NCBI GenBank assembly: GCA_023427125.1 | Contig: JAEZBP010000659.1 | Coordinates: forward strand, 1-10,972 | Reading direction: 5' to 3' | Source of the DNA: Pseudomonadota bacterium | Lineage (GTDB): Bacteria > Myxococcota_A > Polyangia > Polyangiales > Sandaracinaceae | DNA: 10,972 nt | Shown: piece after piece, positions 6,929 to 10,972 of the stretch | Numbering within the stretch: position 1 is the first letter of the stretch | Layout of the letters: each line of letters begins with the position of its first letter | The notes under the pieces: generated by a model | What the model was told of the DNA's origin: nothing | Seen by the model: the letters and a program-made list of their open reading frames with translations, nothing else | Databases searched by the model: none | Made by a program: the position numbers and the translations under genes

Positions 6929-7174
6929 GTGCCGCATCACCTGCGGATCGGCTACGGCCATGCGTCGATTGCGGTGACGACGCGCGTCCGCGGGATCGCC
7001 GTCGAGGTCGCGCTCGGCAAGAGCGCCGAGCTGCCAGGCAAGTGCGCGGTCAACGCAGACACGATCACGACGATCCCCAAGCGCAGCCTCGCCAAGCGGA
7101 TCGGCATGCTCTCGCCCGAGAAGCGAGCGCAGCTCGACGACGCCGTCCGCTTCGCGCTCGGCCTCGACGCCTGA
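6929..7174 (+). pseudogene. 5'-truncated MazF/PemK-like toxin remnant
   Basis: The plus-strand frame from a GTG at 6929 to TGA at 7172-7174 encodes 81 residues. From about residue 14 (IAVTTRVRGIAVEVALG) to the end (LPGKCAVNADTITTIPKR, KRIGMLSPEKRAQLDDAVRF, ALGL) it matches the C-terminal half of MazF/PemK endoribonuclease toxins (TTR-R...EV.LG...L...VVN.D.I.TV.K..L..RIG.LS......D.A.R..LGL). The N-terminal half is absent: there is no G-[DE]-[VI]-W, no RPVLVV block, and the upstream DNA belongs to the start of the opposite-strand lipoprotein gene. No antitoxin gene is next to it. This is most likely the leftover of a mazEF-type module cut by a rearrangement. A functional short protein cannot be excluded because the frame is intact. 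Confidence 0.65.
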
Positions 7175-7182
7175 GGGTGGCC

Positions 7183-7186
<4 letters not shown>
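7171..7186. terminator. Hairpin spanning both convergent stop codons
   Basis: CTGAGG-gtgg-CCTCAG is a perfect 6-bp inverted repeat with a 4-nt loop. Its arms contain the TGA of the plus-strand MazF remnant (7172-7174) and the stop of asnS on the minus strand (7183-7185). No T-run follows on either strand, so it is not a canonical intrinsic terminator. It may act as a weak bidirectional terminator or a 3'-end stabiliser. Position and symmetry are observed; function is inferred. Confidence 0.35.
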
Positions 7187-8586
<1,400 letters not shown>

Positions 8587-8611
8587 GGCGAGCGAGCCAT
8601 AGCATGAGCGC

Positions 8612-8857
8612 TCAGGCCGTGAAGGACGCGCGCTCGTAGACGATCTCGATGTCCCTGCCGGCCGCCGCGTGGATGGCCGGCTCGATGACGCCGCGCTTCA
8701 CGTAGGGCGTGCCCGGGCAGCCGTGCAGCGCGCCGCCGAGCCGCAGCGTGAGCACCGAGCCCTCGAAGCGCGCGATCGCGATCGAGCCGCCGTCCGCCTC
8801 GATCAAGGGCGCGAGGACGGACTTCACGACCTCCTCGATCTTCTCCGAGCGCGTCAC
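8612..8857 (-). CDS. Small NifU C-terminal-domain-like protein lacking one CxxC cysteine
   Basis: The product is 81 aa from a GTG at 8855-8857. A TTG at 8897-8899 would give 95 aa but would overlap the end of purD by 26 nt, and the added residues do not look like the family. The fold signature of the NifU C-terminal (Nfu) domain is clear: IEEVVKSVLAPLIEADGGSI, a VLTLRLGGA strand, then CPG, and IEPAIHAA near the end. In true Nfu scaffolds the loop reads G-A-C-x-x-C-P and binds a [4Fe-4S] cluster. Here it reads G-A-L-H-G-C-P, so only the second cysteine remains. Cluster carriage may be lost, or a cluster may be held by other ligands. The gene sits 16 nt after purD and 25 nt before asnS, suggesting cotranscription. 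Confidence 0.8.
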   Translation of the reverse strand: MTRSEKIEEVVKSVLAPLIEADGGSIAIARFEGSVLTLRLGGALHGCPGTPYVKRGVIEPAIHAAAGRDIEIVYERASFTA

Positions 8858-8873
8858 CGGCCGGAGGATAGCG

Positions 8874-10136
8874 TCAACGCGTTCGGGCCTGCCAACCAAT
8901 ATCGCGGCGGTGCTGCGCGCCCTCGAAGCGGATGCGGGAGACCGCCTCGTACGCGCGGGCGGCGGCCACGTCGACGCTCTCGCCGGTCGCGGTGACCGCG
9001 AGCACCCGGCCGCCGCTCGTCACGGTGCGGCCGCCCTCGGTCGCCGTGCCCGCCTCGTGCACGAAGACGCCCTCGAGCGCGCTCGCCTCCTCGAGGCCCT
9101 CGATGACCCGCCCCTTCGCGATCGCGCCGGGGTAGCCCCCCGAGGCGATGACCACCGAGAGCGCCGCCGGCGCGCCCCAGCGCGGGACGACCCCTCGCAG
9201 ATCGCCGCGCGCCGATCCGAGCAAGAGCGGCAGCACGTCGCCGTCCCAGCGGGCCATGAGCACCTCGGTCTCCGGATCGCCGAAGCGCACGTTGTACTCG
9301 AGCACCATCGGCGCCCCGTCCACGATCATCGCGCCGACGAAGAGCGCCCCCCGAAAGGGCGTGCCCTCCGACGCCATCCCGGCGAGGGTCGGCTCGACGA
9401 CCTCCTCGAGGATCGCCCGCTCGATCGCCTCGGTGACCATCGGCGGCGGCGAGTAGGCGCCCATCCCGCCGGTGTTCGGCCCTCGGTCGCCGTCGAGCAG
9501 CCGCTTGTGATCCTGGGCGGCCGCCAGCGCGACGTAGCGCTCGCCGTCGGAGACCACGTGGTAGCTGACCTCGGGCCCCTCGAGCCGCTCCTCGACCACG
9601 ACCCGCGCGCCGGCCTCGCCGTGCTCGCGCGCGACCATGATGTCCTCGATCGCCCGGACGCTCTCCTCGACGCTCGCCGCGACGACCACGCCCTTGCCCG
9701 CCGCGAGCCCGTCGGCCTTCACCACCATCGGCCGGTTCGCGCGGCGCACGAACGCGACGGCGTCATCGGCGTCCTCGAAGACCCCGTAGCCCGCCGTCGG
9801 GATGCGGTGGCGCTTCATGAAGTCCTTCGCGAAGCCCTTGCTGGACTCGAGCGCCGCCGCCGCCTTCGAGGGTCCGAACGCCAAGACGCCGGCCTCGCGC
9901 AGCGCGTCGACGAGCCCGAGCGCGAGCGGCGCCTCGGGGCCGACCACGACCAGCTCGATCGCGTGGGCCTTCGCCGCCTCCACGATGCCGTCCACGTCGG
10001 TCGCCGCGATCGCGAGGTTCTTCCCCACCCGCGCGGTCCCCGCGTTCCCCGGCGCGCAGAAGACCCTCGCCGACGACGCGAGCCTCGCCGCGATCGCGTG
10101 CTCACGCCCACCGCTCCCGACCACCAGCACGTTCAT
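8874..10136 (-). CDS. purD: Phosphoribosylamine-glycine ligase (GAR synthetase)
   Basis: The product is 420 aa, close to the usual 420-430. It catalyses the second step of de novo purine synthesis: ATP-dependent joining of glycine to 5-phosphoribosylamine. The N-domain begins MNVLVVGSGGREHA (residues 1-14). The ATP-grasp region includes KADGLAAGKGV at 140-150, the GPNTGGMGAYSPP motif at 219-231, and LEYNVRFGDPET at 279-290 with the metal-binding Glu and Asn. The C-domain (SVVIASGGYPG near 350) is present. No other pur gene is in the window. It lies 51 nt downstream of the aquaporin gene and 16 nt upstream of the NifU-like gene. Only a weak ribosome-binding sequence precedes the ATG. Confidence 0.97.
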   Translation of the reverse strand: MNVLVVGSGGREHAIAARLASSARVFCAPGNAGTARVGKNLAIAATDVDGIVEAAKAHAIELVVVGPEAPLALGLVDALREAGVLAFGPSKAAAALESSKGFAKDFMKRHRIPTAGYGVFEDADDAVAFVRRANRPMVVKADGLAAGKGVVVAASVEESVRAIEDIMVAREHGEAGARVVVEERLEGPEVSYHVVSDGERYVALAAAQDHKRLLDGDRGPNTGGMGAYSPPPMVTEAIERAILEEVVEPTLAGMASEGTPFRGALFVGAMIVDGAPMVLEYNVRFGDPETEVLMARWDGDVLPLLLGSARGDLRGVVPRWGAPAALSVVIASGGYPGAIAKGRVIEGLEEASALEGVFVHEAGTATEGGRTVTSGGRVLAVTATGESVDVAAARAYEAVSRIRFEGAQHRRDIGWQARTR

Positions 10137-10187
10137 GCCGGTGACATAGCGCGAAACGCAATCGCGCGAGAAGCAGAGCGAGGCGGC

Positions 10188-10916
10188 TCAGGAGGCCTTC
10201 TTCTTCGCCTCCTCGAAGAGCGCGCGGTAGGTGAAGCCTGCGGCGACGGCGCCCACGATCGGCGCGACCCAGAAGAGCCAGAGCTGCGCGAGCGCCCAGC
10301 CGCCGACGAACAACGCCGGCCCCGTGCTGCGCGCCGGGTTCACCGAGAGGTTCGTCACCGGGATGCCGATGAGGTGGATGAGCGTGAGGCCGAGGCCGAT
10401 CGCGATCGGGGCGAAGCCGGCCGGGGCCCGCGCGTCGGTCGAGCCCATGATGATCATGAGGAACGCGAAGGTGAGCGTGATCTCGGCGACCAGCGCCGCG
10501 ACCATCGAGTAGCCCCCCGGGGAGTGCGCACCGAAGCCGTTCGACGCGAACCCCGCGCTGACGTCGAAGCTCGCCGAGGCGCCGGTCCCGATCGTGCCGC
10601 TCGCGATAATGTAGAGGACGCCTGCGCCGAGCAGCCCGCCGGCGACCTGGGCGGCGATGTAGGCGGGGGCCTCCTTGCCGGGGTGTCGTCCACCGGCCAC
10701 GAGGCCGAGCGTCACCGCCGGGTTCAAGTGGCAGCCGGAGATGTGGCCGATGGCGTATGCCATCGTGAGCACGGTGAGGCCGAAGGCCAGCGACACACCG
10801 AGCAGGCCGATCCCGACATCGGGGAAGCCCGCGGCGAGCACCGCTGAGCCGCACCCACCGAAGACCAACCAGAAGGTTCCGAACGCCGCAGCGGCCACGC
10901 GCTTCGTCAGTGTCAT
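10188..10916 (-). CDS. aqpZ: AqpZ-type aquaporin (water channel)
   Basis: The product is 242 aa with six membrane helices and two half-helix loops. It is close to E. coli AqpZ (231 aa) over its whole length (FGTFWLVFGGCGSAVLAAGF, AFGLTVLTMAYAIGHISG, HSPGGYSM, AGFAPIAIGLGLTLIHL). Both NPA motifs are intact at 65-67 and 193-195. The selectivity filter residues Phe45, His181 and Arg196 match AqpZ, but position 190 is Leu where AqpZ has Thr183. The role is rapid water flux across the inner membrane. The ATG at 10914-10916 was preferred because family similarity starts near it; a GTG at 10932-10934 would add six residues. The C-terminus is lysine-rich (EEAKKKAS). The leader carries a strong hairpin right before the ATG. 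Confidence 0.95.
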   Translation of the reverse strand: MTLTKRVAAAAFGTFWLVFGGCGSAVLAAGFPDVGIGLLGVSLAFGLTVLTMAYAIGHISGCHLNPAVTLGLVAGGRHPGKEAPAYIAAQVAGGLLGAGVLYIIASGTIGTGASASFDVSAGFASNGFGAHSPGGYSMVAALVAEITLTFAFLMIIMGSTDARAPAGFAPIAIGLGLTLIHLIGIPVTNLSVNPARSTGPALFVGGWALAQLWLFWVAPIVGAVAAGFTYRALFEEAKKKAS

Positions 10917-10920
10917 GGGG

Positions 10921-10950
10921 CCGCCGCGAAGCACGCGGCGGGCCGCCGCG
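10921..10950 (-). promoter_or_regulatory. Three-arm repeat in the aqpZ leader, two alternative hairpins
   Basis: On the minus strand the leader reads CGCGGCGG (10950-10943), CCGCCGCG (10941-10934), TGCTT, CGCGGCGG (10928-10921), then CCCC and ATG. The middle arm can pair with the first (7 bp, 3-nt loop) or with the last (8 bp, 5-nt loop). The second hairpin ends 4 nt before the start codon and would block ribosome access; the first would free it. This is the layout of an attenuator or an RNA switch, but GC-rich chance repeats are possible. Confidence 0.4.
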
Positions 10951-10972
10951 TCAGCACCGCTCTCCGATGCAT

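Noticed and set aside
8858..8899. A TTG start giving a 95-residue NifU-like protein
   Set aside because: It would overlap purD, uses a rare start codon, and its extra residues do not resemble the family; the GTG at 8855-8857 fits better.
10149..10167. An inverted repeat GCGCGA / TCGCGC between aqpZ and purD
   Set aside because: The stem is only 6 bp and no T-run follows on the minus strand, so it is not supported as a terminator; such repeats are common by chance in GC-rich DNA.
8709..10847. A 712-codon open frame on the plus strand
   Set aside because: It is antisense to purD and aqpZ, which are certain. Its His/Arg/Asp-rich composition shows it is a shadow.

Overview
The window reads as chromosomal DNA from a high-GC, Gram-negative bacterium, most likely a myxobacterium (Myxococcota, perhaps Polyangiales). 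This is inference. It rests on the strongly GC-biased third codon positions, outer-membrane lipoproteins, an OmpA-type porin carrying thrombospondin type-3 calcium-binding repeats, a cysteine-rich secreted lipoprotein with repeated C-x-TDA-[DE]-C modules, and an AsnRS that is nearly proteobacterial in sequence. Nine of the ten intact or edge-truncated genes lie on the minus strand. The plus strand carries one intact gene and one gene remnant. No stretch over 300 bases lacks a gene, and no RNA genes, IS elements or CRISPR arrays were seen.

Left part (1-3157, minus), a cell-envelope cluster. It is read as OmpA/TSP3 porin-like protein, then a lipoprotein with two NTF2-like halves, then a TPR protein that runs off the left edge. 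A DUF72 gene (3158-3802, plus) diverges from it across a 55-bp gap.

Middle part (3809-6937). An uncharacterised conserved protein (3809-4588) lies downstream of an RluD-type pseudouridine synthase (4636-5553). That synthase is preceded by a small conserved helical protein whose reading frame runs about 260 nt into it. A good -35 box (TTGACA) sits just before the small protein. Further upstream are a VOC/glyoxalase-fold protein and a cysteine-rich lipoprotein, 5 nt apart and probably cotranscribed. A 5'-truncated MazF-like toxin remnant lies on the plus strand at 6929-7174.

Right part (7183-10916), housekeeping genes in one direction: an AqpZ-type aquaporin, purD (GAR synthetase), a small NifU-C-like protein and asnS (asparaginyl-tRNA synthetase). 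The purD-nifU-asnS genes have gaps of 16 and 25 nt and are probably an operon. The aquaporin leader contains a three-armed repeat able to form two alternative hairpins next to the start codon.

I found no convincing new multi-gene defence or biosynthetic system. The observations most worth checking are local: the MazF remnant, the out-of-frame overlap (or fusion) at the rluD start, the NifU-like protein lacking the first cysteine of its CxxC, the triplicated cysteine module, and hairpins placed on start or stop codons.
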